From assembly GCA_963575745.1 (NCBI GenBank), contig CAUYUJ010014596.1, positions 47,501 to 111,500 of the forward strand: a DNA stretch of 64,000 nucleotides, read 5' to 3'. This DNA comes from Prorocentrum cordatum. Taxonomy: Eukaryota > Sar > Dinophyceae > Prorocentrales > Prorocentraceae. Of this stretch, positions 54,495-64,000 are shown one piece after another (within the stretch, counting starts at the first letter, position 1; each line of letters begins with the position of its first letter). The notes beneath the pieces are model-generated. The model was not told the origin of the DNA. It worked only from the letters and a program-made list of their open reading frames with translations, and did not search any database. The position numbers and the translations under genes were made by a program.

Positions 54495-56437
54495 CCACGA
54501 TCCATCTTCCCGGACTTCCAGGATATGAGGCTCACGTCCGCCTCGTCGCCCTTGAGGATCTTCAGAGGTGCCAGCCCTGCCACCAGGCCCTTCGTTGACT
54601 TTCCGTCAGGACGGTTGGCCTCGGAGGAGTCGGACCACTCCACTGGCACCAGCACCTGCGCCTGAGAGTGGCTGTGCATCACCGCAGGTAGATCAGCAGA
54701 CTCACGAACACGATCGACCAAGCGGTTGGTCTCGTTGATGGTCTGCACGGTGGACGAGGGCATGGTGCTGAGCAGGAGGCTCGTGTCGGCCGAGCGCATA
54801 GGGCCTGACTGCTCGGACCTCCACCCGATGGCTCCTAAGATAGCCCTCAGCTGGCCCTTCTCTTTGTCGGTGGTCGGCATGTCCTTGGCCTTCTTGCGCT
54901 CCGGGGTGAGGTATGCCTTCTCGATGGTCTTCACATACTCGCTCTGGTCCATGCGGAAGCTCCTGTCGGGCTGCTGCTTGACCCGCACCCCCGTCTGCAT
55001 GAACTCCTCCGACTCCCAGGCTTTCCACTTGAAGCGTTTCTCGATCTGTTCCCGGGCAGTGATCCACCTGGGGTCCGTGTCGTTGCCACCGAGCAGGAAG
55101 TCGTCCACGTGCGACCCCGCAATGGCTATGATGTCCATGTCCCCCTTCGCCACGATCAGGTCCCCGAGCACCTCTGGGTTCGTGAAGCCCTTCAGCGCCT
55201 CCTTGGTGAAGCCGTTATCCTTGCCGTGAGCGTCACCGTAGGGCACCCGCGCGCAGGGGTCCATCTTCATCTGGGTCCAACCGAACTCTTCCAGTGCCTC
55301 ACTCACGGTCATGAACCACTCGATCGCTGCTTCCACGAGCCCGTAGACCGCCTTCCTGAGCCGCATCGCAACGCCCTCGGGCATCCCCAGCGCCGCCGCG
55401 AGCTCCTTCACAGGCATCACGAACAGGTCATGCTGGATCTCTCTGTTCTGCGTGAAAGCCCCCGTCACGTCCGCTTTGTAGCCCTTGAAGCCCAACCACG
55501 CCATCGTCTGCAGCACCAGGTGCCTCGAAGTTCTCGTCATGGTTGGAGCGGTGGTCGGACGGTGCTCGTACTCGGGGTCCATGTAACCCAGGACCACAAT
55601 CCTCGCCTCCGGCTTCTTCTCGCTCGTGTTCTTGTCCATCTTCCACTCGAGGATCCATCTCATGCGCATGATGTCCTCGGGAGGCGGGGTCACTCCTGGC
55701 GGGGGCGTCTCCAGCACCGAAGACACGATATAATTGTTCACCTCCGTGGCCTTTGCTTGGCCAAACTTCGCAACCTCGTCCGGGGTCAACGTCCTCTCCG
55801 AGATCTCGCGCTTGCCCTTTCGCAGCTGGCTCGCCATGTAGGTACTCATGTGCCTCGTGGCCTGCCTGAGCGGCTTGCCCTCCAGGGGTACCTCAACGGA
55901 GACCTCCAGTGACGTCCCTTGACGAGCCCAAAAGGCTCTGGCGTCTGGAGTGGACTTCGCCATGAGGGCCATGTTCTCTTTCATCTGCTCCTCTGCCAGG
56001 GCTGCTCGAGACGCTCGGACTTGGTCGGCTGTTCCTCCTGGGTGGTGTCCTTTCTTGAGTATTTTCTTCCGCGCTGGTGGTGTTGAACGGCTCCTTGAGG
56101 CATGGCTTTCTTCTGTGGCTTGTTCTGTGCGGGCCTTCTTCAATGGAGGGGCTGGTTCAAGTAGTCCCTCCCAGGTCGAGATCTCCATGTCGTCCTCGGT
56201 GGGGTCGTGGCCAGTGAAGTCCAGGTATTCGTGCTTCATCGTCTGGTTCATGAAGGTGTGGACTGTCCAGGGCGCGTCTTTGCCTCCCATCAGCTCAGCG
56301 TGAGCGATCTCCCGCGAGGAGGCTGCCCGGATCTGGCAGAGGTCCACCTTGATGATACGCCCGGCTCGCACCAGCCACACCACGGATCCTGCGCGCCCAG
56401 GGTGTAGGGCCCGTCCTTCGCTGAGGTCCCCGTCCAC
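54490..56437 (-). pseudogene. Copia reverse transcriptase and start of RNase H
   Basis: The frame starting at 56437 has VVWLVRAGRIIKVDLCQIRA (end of integrase / linker), then the RT domain: RMRWILEWKMDKNTSEKKPE, ARIVVLGYMDPEYEHRPTTA, motif A YKADVTGAFTQ (Asp 323), KAVYGLVEAAIEWF, motif C GSHVDDFLLGG (VDD 444-446), and EEFMQTGVRV. RNase H starts with PVEWSDSSEANRPDGKSTKG (Asp 603). After about residue 642 (near 54510) the frame is lost and the protein continues in the 54494 frame. Canonical catalytic residues are intact in this segment. Confidence 0.85.
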
Positions 56438-56495
56438 CGGCCGCGCCGTCTCTGTGGCCAGGACCCTCGCGAGCCCTTTGAATCGGCGCTTAGCT

Positions 56496-58307
56496 TCAAC
56501 TTTTCTCCTTCCGGAAGTAGCGCACCCACATGCCTGGCACCGCGGACTTCACCGCCTGATTCTTCGCGTTCTCTGCCCTGCTGATGCGTCGCATGTAGAC
56601 TTGCTTCAGGTACTCCTGCTCGGCCGCATGCATTCTCGCGTAGTTCTCCCCGAACTCCTCGTCGACCCTCTGGGCTTCCACGTAGGGCAGTTCGTCGAAG
56701 TCGCTCTCAAAGAAGTGTCCGTCCAGGTCTGGTGCTCGCCCGAGGGCATGTTGAAGGGGTGAGTGTCCTCGAACATCTTCACGTGAGTTCCCAGCTGTGG
56801 TCGCTCTGGCCAGGGCTTCCTCCGTCGTCATCTCGGGGTTCTCCGCCACCAACTTGTCCATGGTCCCCTTGGTGGCCTGGATGGCCTCCTCGGCGAGGGA
56901 GATGTGCCAATGGGCCTGGCCAGGTATGGGTTCGTACGCGATGCAGTCGGAATCGAAGTACTCAGCCGCCTGCTTGGACATCCAGGATCCCTCTGGGTCC
57001 ACTTTCACCCTCTGTGGCTTGCCGAAGTAGGGCATCCAGCGCTCCTCGTAGAACTGCTCGAGGTCGGCCCACACAGGATTCCTGTGCCGGTCCTCGCCAA
57101 CCATGTGGTACAGTAGCTTGCTGACGCGCACCCGGCAGTTCTCGTCTATGATCAGGGAGATCTTGGACTTGACCTTCGTCTGCGGGTGCTCCCATTCAAA
57201 CTGGTCCGCCTGGATGTGCTTCCACTTCGGCGGGATGGCCTCTAAGCTGACGGGCGGATGTGCGGGCTTGAACTTGTTCGCCTCCTCACAAGCGTCACAA
57301 TGGAAGTCCTCAGCCACCTGTAGCACCTGTCGGCTGGCGCCCTTCCTGCGAAGTGCGTTCAGCATGGAGGCCTTCGAGCTGTGACCTGAGCCGCGGGGGA
57401 TCGAGGTGAGCCACCTCGTGATCTGCTGGTACTCCTTCGAGCTCACGTCCGAGTTCATCTCTGTCTCCTCTTGGTTGGCCACCATCGCCTGGTCGGCCGC
57501 CTCCCCAGGCTCTACCAAGCACCTCATGAACTCGTGGTAGTGGGGCGCGGCCTCCTCGGTCATCGCGCGAACAGCTCGTCTGGCAAACTCGTCCGGGTAA
57601 TAGCTGGTGGCCGCTGTAAGATTGCCTCCTGTGAGCTCCCCATGTCGGTGATCTCCTGGGCACTCCAGGGACATCCGGGCTGCCATCTTCGGAGTCGTCG
57701 TAGCGATCAGCCACTCCTTCAACAGCGGCAGGCCCTTCCCGTCCTTCACGCCGAGCTGGCAGCCTGCCACCTTCACCACAGTCATGGAGCAGTCCTCCAC
57801 CATCTTCCTGATCATCGTGTGGCCCCAGCCCTCGCACTTGATGGGCCACTCCCAGTGTACATGCTTGCCTTGAGCCACCTGGTCGCGCACCAGCTGCACC
57901 GCGCCCTTGTACTCCTTGATGGCCTGCAACCTGCGCTTCCTGGTGGCCTCGGCCCTGATGGGGTTGGAGCCGTTGAAGCCGAGGGTGAGGTTCGACAGGG
58001 GGCCGCGCCTCGTGCTGATCCAAAGGTGGTCTGGTTCGGCCTCATCGCGTGCCTCCCGAGCCCTCTGGTTGCCGCCAGGGGTCCCCAGTTTGAAACCGTT
58101 CCACGCACTGATGCGGCATACAGCGTCCTTGCCGAACTTCTCTGCCATCTTCGTGCTCAGGATGGACGTCGGGCTGCACGCGACCTCCATCAACTTGGCA
58201 CCGCCGTGGGCCATCAGCGCCTCATAGTCTTCTAATTGGCCGCTCTCCTGGGTGCACTTGGCAAGCCAGCGCTGCTTCCTGGGGTCCAGCTCCTTCGTGC
58301 AGTTCAA
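56496..58307 (-). pseudogene. Copia integrase region
   Basis: A 603-codon frame. The N-terminal part (to about residue 300) is a dinoflagellate-Copia-type region with DHLWISTRRGPLSNL and GWGHTMIRKMVEDCSMT. A zinc-binding remnant has GHSSKASMLNALRRKGAS and FHCDAC (His 309, Cys 337, Cys 340). The integrase core has IQADQFEWE (Asp 368), VKVDPEGSW (Asp 437) and HWHISLAEEAIQ (Glu 473 or 474), keeping the D-D-E set. The end (WVRYFRKEKS) is cut by a frame change. The core would insert cDNA into target DNA, but this copy is interrupted. Confidence 0.8.
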
Positions 58308-58550
58308 ACCTCTGCCAGACCACTCGGACTGGAACCCACTTGTACGAAGCTCCCGGCGTTGGAACTGGCTGAGCTCGCTTGGCCTTCCAGCTGGCCGATC
58401 CTCTGGTTGAGCTGGTTCAGCGCCGCCAGCATCTGCTCCTGGACCAAGCGGTTGGACTCCTTCTCCTCCATCTGCACCTTGATCGCAGCCTCGAGCTTCT
58501 CCTGCTCCTCGATCTCGTCCTCCATGATCGCGTCTACCGTTCTCCTGCGG
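58304..58550 (-). pseudogene. Copia gag-like coiled-coil segment
   Basis: The frame ending at 58304 contains DAIMEDEIEEQEKLEAAIKV, then QMEEKESNRLVQEQMLAALN and QLNQRIGQLEGQ, a heptad-rich helix followed by a Ser-rich stretch (SSASSNAGSFVQVGSS). The next frame (from 58307) carries on with CTKELDPRKQRWLAKCTQES, so a frameshift lies at about 58305. No zinc knuckle is visible. Confidence 0.55.
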
Positions 58551-58619
58551 GATGACCTCGCGCCCCCTCGAGCCTTGTCCGGCTCCCTCGGGACTTGAGA
58601 GTTCAGTCGCAGCGTAGGA

Positions 58620-58850
58620 AGGCTATGTTGGGGTTGATGGATTTTGATGGCCCCGATGACGTCTATTTTTGATGGCCTGTTTTTCGGCCCACGGTGGGAT
58701 CGACGAAACCCTGATCGCAAGTTTTTTCGGCATCGGGGCTGCGAAAAAATGTGATCATCCCACGCGCGGGCCCCATCGGGCCGACGACTTTTCGGCATCG
58801 TTTCTTGATGGCCTGATGGATGGGCCCCAAGAGCCTGGCCACAGCCCGAA
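58620..58850. other. sequence upstream of the Copia fragment; no LTR recognised
   Basis: Diverged tandem phrases (gatggccccgatgacg, ttttttcggcatcgggg, cttttcggcatcg) suggest an old minisatellite. No tRNA-primer site or repeat shared with the 3' side was seen. Confidence 0.4.
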
Positions 58851-58979
58851 TCAAATGCGCGACCCTATCGTAGCATATCCCGTCGACTGCATCGGCCCCA
58901 AAACGCGCTCAGAAACGAGGCCCCGCCTGTCACACGGAAGATTACAAATGGCGTTCCCCTGCTCAGAGAGAGGCGTGCG

Positions 58980-59105
58980 ACTGACGAGGACGAGGAGGAG
59001 GAGGGGGAGGAGAAGGAGGGGGAGGAGGAGGAGGAGGAGGAGGAGGAGGAGGGAGACGGGGAGTAGGAGGAGGAGGAGGAGGAGGGGGAGGAGGAGGAGG
59101 ACATA
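58980..59105 (+). repeat. (GGA)n purine-rich tract
   Basis: Mostly gaggaggaggagg with ggggga and acgggg interruptions. It reads as Pro/Ser/Leu-rich on the minus strand, where it merges with frames extending below 59253. Confidence 0.9.
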
Positions 59106-59252
59106 GGTAGACGAACTGGGGGAATGAGCGGGCTGAGGAGTTGCGTATTGGAGACTGCAATGGCGACCCATGCGTTCGACGATGGTACTGATGCTGATGA
59201 TGACGACGGTGCTGTGTATTGTATGTTTGGGCACAGGGCGGCACGGTGCCGC

Positions 59253-60344
59253 CTAAGCGTTCTTGGCCTCCTGGGCCTTCTCCAGGATCTGGCGCAAGAT
59301 CCTGTTGGCCGACACGCCGCGGTCGGCAACCGCGTCCAGCTCCTTCCTGAGGTCGTCCTTCACGGCCTCGGCAGGCTTCTTCAACAACTGCACCAATGCT
59401 GCCTCCGAGACCGTCGTGTTTGCACTCACCAGCATCTCCTTGAACCCGCCCACGCACTCCGACAGGGCGCCGCCGAACTCGAACTTTCTGGCCGTCTGGC
59501 GGGCCTTGTCCACGGCATCCCTGTACTCGACCAAGGCCACATTGATCGTCTTGCCGAGTTTGTTCTTGAACAACGTCTGCTTGGCGTGGGCCACCACGTC
59601 GTCGTACGAGTGGTCCTCGTTCAGGCCTTCTTTCCAGGAAGAACCGTCTGGCATTCCACCCGCCACCGCAGCAATCCTCTCCTGGATCCTCTTGATGGCG
59701 CGCATCGTGCCGTCGGTCACGGCCTCCGCGCACTTCATGGCTAGGCCACGGCACTCCGCCACCGAAGCTCCCCACTTCTCGTTGATGCCGTCGATCGTCA
59801 GCACGCCGTCGACGGTGACTCCATCAGGGCCATTCGGCGGCGACGCGTCCACCTGGCCCAGTGCAGCCTTCAGCGCGCACCAGGACGCGACACCCTCGTC
59901 GCCAGACATCACCTGCGCGTCCACGTCGCCGAGGGCCACCAAGCCCTTCTTCATCTGGATGGCAGTGCAGATCGTCATGATATGGCCGAGGCGAACGTTC
60001 AAGCCATTCAGCGCGTCGGTGCGGGAGTCCTCGTGCACGAGCAAGATGCAACTCATCACGGCGTCGGCCTGGTCCTTCATCGTGCTCGCGTCGCTCGGGT
60101 CGAAGGTGGCGTCGGGGCTGCAGGACACCAACTTGCACAAGTGGATCGCAGCCACCTCGAAATCCGTCGCCACGCCAGCGCCAGCAAAGACCTCGCCGTT
60201 TAAGTCAAGCACCGCCGCCTTCAACTCTGACATCCCCTCGAGCGCCAACCCGTCATCATCCTCGGGCGGGGGGGTGGGGGCGAGGATACCAGAATGCACC
60301 CAGGTGGTCCGAATGGCAGGGCCCCAAGGCCCTTGATAAGAACT
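59253..60344 (-). CDS. hypothetical protein, alpha-helical, minus-strand locus ORF C
   Basis: From the ATG at 60344 (MKQTSSYQGPWGPA; an in-frame ATG also exists at 60566 and a later one opens MSELKAAVLDLNG). The body is Ala-rich and helical, with no transmembrane segment or zinc motif: KDQADAVMSCILLVHEDSRT, GHIMTICTAIQMKKGLVALG, then GLAMKCAEAVTDGTMRAIKR, TINVALVEYRDAVDKARQTA, and a Lys/Glu-rich C-terminus ending KAQEAKNA. Codons are strongly G/C at third positions and the minus strand is the only one with protein-like composition. It follows ORF B at a 266-base gap on the same strand. No family is recognised. It could be the 3' exon of the same gene as ORF B. Confidence 0.6.
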   Translation of the reverse strand, partial: SSYQGPWGPAIRTTWVHSGILAPTPPPEDDDGLALEGMSELKAAVLDLNGEVFAGAGVATDFEVAAIHLCKLVSCSPDATFDPSDASTMKDQADAVMSCILLVHEDSRTDALNGLNVRLGHIMTICTAIQMKKGLVALGDVDAQVMSGDEGVASWCALKAALGQVDASPPNGPDGVTVDGVLTIDGINEKWGASVAECRGLAMKCAEAVTDGTMRAIKRIQERIAAVAGGMPDGSSWKEGLNEDHSYDDVVAHAKQTLFKNKLGKTINVALVEYRDAVDKARQTARKFEFGGALSECVGGFKEMLVSANTTVSEAALVQLLKKPAEAVKDDLRKELDAVADRGVSANRILRQILEKAQEAKNA

Positions 60345-60609
60345 GGTTTGCTTCATCGGCCACGCTCGTAAGCGCGTGCGTTCGGCGCCGCCCTCAGCCC
60401 GCGCGCCGAAGGCAACCCCGAATGCGCGCACATAAGAGCGCGAACCGCTGGGGCCGAGCAGCAACGAGGCCGCGGAACAGTCGGGTCGGGGAGGGGCCGG
60501 GGAGAACTGCGCTAGATCATTGCATCGGCCCCGCTGGAGAAAACACGCCAGGACCATGGAACACATGAGCTGGTAAGGCCACTAGAGGCCACACTCTCTT
60601 ATCAGGGGG

Positions 60610-62271
60610 TCAAGTGGGTTTCATGTCCTGGACGGGTGTGTAGCGAGGGGTGGGCAACGTCAATTTGCACCCGATCTCATGGGTGCAACTCCGCATGCAT
60701 TCCAACACCTTCTCGCGCTTCTTCTTGCTGGTGATCGAGGCCGCCACCGCCTCCATCCCCTCCGCGGCGGCCGCCAGCTTGGACACGACCAGGACGCCAC
60801 TCGCCTTCGTCGACTTGGCGGCCGCCGCCACGTTCGAGATGGCCTCGCAGGCCTGCCTGGCGGACTCCTGGGTCAGGGCAGCGTCGGAATCGTAGTCGCA
60901 GGAGGCGACGGCATCGACCCACTCGGCGAAGGCCTCCTCCAAGCTGGACGCGCCACCAGTGCGGCTGCCGTCAACCCACCCCCTCATGCGGCGGGACACC
61001 TTCACTATATCTGGGATGTTCCTGGACTTCACAACGCCCACCGCCGCCGCAATCTCTGGGCCGATCTGGAGGTCAGAGAGGGCGTACTCGAGGTACTCTT
61101 TGGTCATGGATGCCCACTTCGGGTTGGAATGCAAGCTGTCGGCGAAGAGCTCCCACTCCTTGCTGTGCGTCCCGTTCAACAAAGCCCTGCTGGTAGCACG
61201 GTCGGCCATGTTGTCCGTTGCGTTGGGGCTCGGGTCAGAGATCACCAACAGCGCGTCGGCGGCACACTGCAACGTACGAGCGAGATCGATGAACTCCTGT
61301 ATGGCGCACTCGCCACTAGTGATGGCGTCGCTCTCAATCTTCAAGTGCTTCGCGGCGTCCCTCACGAGCTCGACAGATGCTGAACCTGCGGCGACCACCT
61401 CTGCAACGAAGGAAGTGAGAAACATATCGAGGCACACATCGCATTTCTCCTTGTGGCTCAGCCGCAACTGGAACACCCGCGGACGCTTGACCTGGAACTC
61501 GACGACCGTGCCAATAGTCTCTGCAGGGGCCCATGGCAGAACCATCTGCACAATGTCCTCGCCAGACTTAGTCTCTGACACGAGCTTCCCGGTGAGCCTG
61601 CGCTGGAACGACGTTGCGTCGATGACATCATCAGCGCCGAAGAGGTCGAGCATGTCGTTCCTCTCCTTGACCCCCATCGTGTTCAAGTTGGCGTGGAGGC
61701 TCACGGCGGCGTCGACCTTGGCAAGGTGCTTGGTGCGATTGATCTCGATGCCGCGCATCTGGGGCCTGAAGCGGCGGAGGGCGTACGTGCGGTCGCCAAC
61801 CTTGCCACCATCGAGCATGGTGCTGACGGGCGTCTCCCCGATGAGCTCATCGAGGCGGGCCTTCTCGGAGCACGATGGTGACGCCGAGCCCGCGCGGCCG
61901 CCGCCAGGGACGCTCCTGCTGCGGCCAAGATGGGAAACCACCGACGACCTGGCCTTCGTCGACCTGGCGACCTTGGCGGCGACACCTCGGAGCCTGACGG
62001 TGGATGCATGCAAGCTCACGTTGTCATGCTGAGCTTCCTCGCCGTCGCTGCTGGAGCCACCTGATCCCTCATCATCGTCGGAACCGCCCACCTCATCCTT
62101 GGCAGCAGCGGCGCCGCCTGCAGCGGCGGCCGCAGCGGCAAAGCCTGCAGCTCGCAAGCCACCGCCGCCGCTGCCAGCGGCCCCAGTCTTGACAACCTGA
62201 TGAGGACCCCAAGACCTCCCACCGAGGGCCCGCGCGACCCCTCCCCCCTGCCCCCCGCCAAAGCCCACCAA
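60610..62271 (-). CDS. hypothetical protein, 553 codons, minus-strand locus ORF B
   Basis: An intact frame to a TGA at 60610. Residues 1-80 are Gly/Ala-rich with an acidic Ser patch (GGSDDDEGSGGSSSDGEEAQ), probably disordered. From about residue 90 the protein is well structured: RLRGVAAKVARSTKARSSVV, a basic linker, LIGETPVSTMLDGGKVGDRT, YALRRFRPQMRGIEINRTKH, AAVSLHANLNTMGVKERNDM, EKCDVCLDMFLTSFVAEVVA, then long helices to the end (MRSCTHEIGCKLTLPTPRYT). Codon use is consistent along the length and no repeat period is seen. Neighbours A (upstream) and C (downstream) share strand. No catalytic motif is recognised. The upstream 300 bases (62272-62600) lack a good frame and could be an intron. 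Confidence 0.65.
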   Translation of the reverse strand: MVGFGGGQGGGVARALGGRSWGPHQVVKTGAAGSGGGGLRAAGFAAAAAAAGGAAAAKDEVGGSDDDEGSGGSSSDGEEAQHDNVSLHASTVRLRGVAAKVARSTKARSSVVSHLGRSRSVPGGGRAGSASPSCSEKARLDELIGETPVSTMLDGGKVGDRTYALRRFRPQMRGIEINRTKHLAKVDAAVSLHANLNTMGVKERNDMLDLFGADDVIDATSFQRRLTGKLVSETKSGEDIVQMVLPWAPAETIGTVVEFQVKRPRVFQLRLSHKEKCDVCLDMFLTSFVAEVVAAGSASVELVRDAAKHLKIESDAITSGECAIQEFIDLARTLQCAADALLVISDPSPNATDNMADRATSRALLNGTHSKEWELFADSLHSNPKWASMTKEYLEYALSDLQIGPEIAAAVGVVKSRNIPDIVKVSRRMRGWVDGSRTGGASSLEEAFAEWVDAVASCDYDSDAALTQESARQACEAISNVAAAAKSTKASGVLVVSKLAAAAEGMEAVAASITSKKKREKVLECMRSCTHEIGCKLTLPTPRYTPVQDMKPT

Positions 62272-62599
62272 AGCCCACGTGGGCCCGAGAGGTTCCCAAG
62301 TACGGCCCCATCATTCCCCCCCGCGGCCTTTACTTCTACATCGGTGTGCCCCCCTCAACCTCAACCCCCATCGGCGATGAGGCACCCGACAGCGAACCGC
62401 TCTCAAGCAGCAAGCATTACATGGTTGGGCGATTGGCTGCAACCCCCCCTCCACTGAAACCGCGAACGCACCCTGCCCTCCTCCACGGAGGTTGGCGTTG
62501 GAAGGAGCTGCAAGGACTTCCAGGGCACTGGGGAGAGGGTTGGCAGGAGGGGTCGCGCGCGACGACGGTGGAGGCCATGACGTCCTCTGACGCCTCTGC

Positions 62600-63416
62600 A
62601 TCAGTGGCTGCCGCTCCAACGCCTCGGGCGAGCTTCGCCCCCTTCAGCTGATCCACCAACGAGTCGATGGTGGGCGGCTTGACGTGACCGCGAAGCTCCA
62701 CGGGCAACGCCTTCACGACCGTGCCCAGCGCCCTTTTTCAACTCTGCCTCTATCTGCGCCTCTGTGAGCGCCGCCCTCCGACTCAAGGTGCAAGCGACCT
62801 TCTGGCACTTCACGGTGGTGAACGTCTGCACCTCCACGGCGGGCTTGTCAGGGTGAGCAGCACAGATGCTTTTCAGCTTGGCCTTGGTCAATGGCGCCAA
62901 GACCGACTTAGTCGAGATGGCAGCCTCGGCCACCGTGACATTGCCACCAGCCATGGCCTCCAGCGCGTCAGGCTTCAAGCAGATGTAGTTCCCCAGCGAG
63001 TGGTAGCCCTGCTCGACGACGATGTTGACTTCGTCCTGGTCGAACGTGGCAGCCGCTGGATTGCCCGAGACCTCCTTCGCCAGCTCGACCTTCTGCTTGT
63101 ATGCGGCGTCCCCCTTGATCTTGGCGCAGTGCTTGGTCCACGTGATCTCGTCGATGAAGGCGCGCTTGTACGGATCCCAGCAAGCCAAGCACGCGGTGCC
63201 GACCCTCTCGACCTCGCCTTGCGCGCTGGGGGCTTCTGGCCACGGGGTCGACAAGCTCGAACGGTGAACGCCGCACTGGCCACACGTCACTGCATCTGAT
63301 GCTGAAGCAGACTCCTTCTTCTTCTTCCTGGGCGCCGCGGTGACAAGCTCAGCCACCGCCGCTGCGCCATCAGATGCATCCTCCTCCTTCACGCGGGTGT
63401 TGCCCCGCTTGCCCAT
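62600..63416 (-). CDS. hypothetical protein with a CxxC...CxxC motif, minus-strand locus ORF A
   Basis: It starts at ATG 63416 (MGKRGNTRVKEEDASDG). Residues 29-36 are basic (PRKKKKES), a likely nuclear signal. A zinc-type cluster follows: CGQC (45-48), CLAC (76-79) and HC (96-97). Then come structured helices: KVELAKEVSGNPAAATFDQD, YHSLGNYICLKPDALEAMAG, LTKAKLKSICAAHPDKPAVE, TFTTVKCQKVACTLSRRAAL. At an AAAAAGGGC run (about 62735) the reading becomes poor, while the +1 frame continues sensibly (TVVKALPVELRGHVKPPTID, then SLVDQLKGAKLARG). This points to a one-base indel or +1 shift. A DNA- or RNA-binding role is suggested by the zinc cluster and basic patch only. Confidence 0.55.
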
Positions 63417-64000
63417 GCCTCCCTGTGCCGAAGGATACCGTAGACCGTAGAAAGTGGCAAGCCTCAACAGTGAACAGCCAGCTGTGACCGTCAAAGGTAC
63501 AGCTTGTGGCCAAACACGGCTTCGGCAACAAAGATCGGCACGCGGCAAACGCGGGCGCTGCGAGCTCGCCAGGCGACAAACGATTACCACGCAAGCGAAG
63601 CGTGGGCCCTCGAAGTCACGTAGGCTCGTCACGGCCTGCCACCGCCTGAGACAACATCACAAGTCGAGGTCTGGGCCTGCGACGGGAAACATGCGCTTGC
63701 AACCCGCCATGGGATGCGACCTAAGATCGGGACGCCACGGAACCCAATGCAACGCAGTGCGGCTCACGTGGGCGCGCTTCGCACATCACTCAGATTCCGG
63801 CGCCAAGCGCGCCCCGATGCAGTGACACGACCACGCGGTGTTTAGGCGTGGTGCGATGTAACGCGGTGAATGCGATGGTTCGCTAGTGATGGTGCAATCT
63901 ATGGCACAACACATCCTGGTGCACATGGCATGCAACACACATCAGGGCCCAGCGTGGGACCACCTGGGCAATGGCAGGGCCACGTTGGGCCCACCTTTGC
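63417..64000. other. upstream flank of ORF A; no gene recognised
   Basis: Mixed-composition sequence (about 57% GC by eye). Short recurring words (gatgcgatgg, ggtgcgatgt, tggtgcaatc, tggtgcacat) lie between 63840 and 63930. This would be the 5' flank of the minus-strand locus, but no promoter element can be named. Confidence 0.4.

Larger units (their letters stand above)
53900..58800 (-). mobile_element. Copia-like LTR retrotransposon, frameshifted internal region
   Basis: Minus-strand order: coiled-coil gag-like segment (58798-58304), integrase-containing frame (58307-56496), reverse transcriptase frame (56437-54299), RNase H end (54494-53907). Integrase before RT is the Copia (Pseudoviridae) order. 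At least four frame changes interrupt what should be one polyprotein, so this copy is inactive. No matching pair of LTRs was found by eye: the sequence after the RNase H stop (53700-53906) does not recur above 58.6 kb. The element is thus either 5'-truncated or has highly diverged LTRs. Confidence 0.85.

Noticed and set aside
58669-59106. Plus-strand frame ending in poly-Arg
   Set aside because: The C-terminal half is the (GGA)n tract read as Arg/Gly, and the N-terminal half lacks a domain.

Overview
The window reads as nuclear DNA of a dinoflagellate, probably one with a large, GC-rich, repeat-laden genome. Genus cannot be settled from sequence alone. Reasons: (i) tandem degenerate matches to the dinoflagellate spliced-leader (SL) RNA near 2.8 kb; (ii) a relic of a multicopy dinoflagellate protein family at 3.0-4.1 kb; (iii) retroelements of dinoflagellate style; (iv) satellites and minisatellites over much of the window. 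No rRNA, tRNA, CRISPR, operon or bacterial-type promoter was recognised. Family assignments are by eye from motifs; no search was run.

Layout. 0-12 kb: satellites, a ~290-bp tandem array interrupted by a 200-bp (GA)n tract, an SL relic and the dinoflagellate-family relic. 12-20 kb: decayed non-LTR retrotransposon and RNase H pieces among SINE-like repeats. 20-26 kb: simple repeats, a GATCTCACTATC satellite, four copies (one of them near 53 kb) of a short repeat that ends in pyrimidine-rich sequence, and one convincing exon. 26.45-29.52 kb: a ~3-kb near-perfect palindrome. 29.6-35.2 kb: a LINE relic, then a decayed tyrosine-recombinase (YR) retrotransposon, YR-1. 35-44 kb: minisatellites, (GTC)n and (GAC)n arrays in mirror orientation, GCC-rich sequence and ~670-bp repeats. 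44.3-51.1 kb: an apparently complete YR retrotransposon, YR-2. 51.4-53.7 kb: tandem repeats and a PP2C phosphatase fragment. 53.9-58.8 kb: a frameshifted Copia-like element (minus strand). 59.2-63.4 kb: three minus-strand ORFs of unknown function that look protein-coding.

Main result. YR-2 is bounded by split direct repeats (A1 - genes - B1 - A2 - B2; the 109-bp A copies and 122-bp B copies agree base for base as I read them). It carries a Cys-rich/transmembrane ORF1, a gag-like ORF2, and a pol frame entered through an ATGA stop/start overlap. Pol encodes reverse transcriptase with YVDN in place of YxDD, then RNase H, then a methyltransferase-like domain with C5-cytosine-methyltransferase-type motifs. 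The YR gene sits between RNase H and methyltransferase in the +1 frame, while the pol frame stays open underneath it. The diverged copy YR-1 shows the same frame topology, YVDN, the methyltransferase, B-type 3' repeats and an adjacent (TA)n tract, so these are family traits rather than accidents of one copy.
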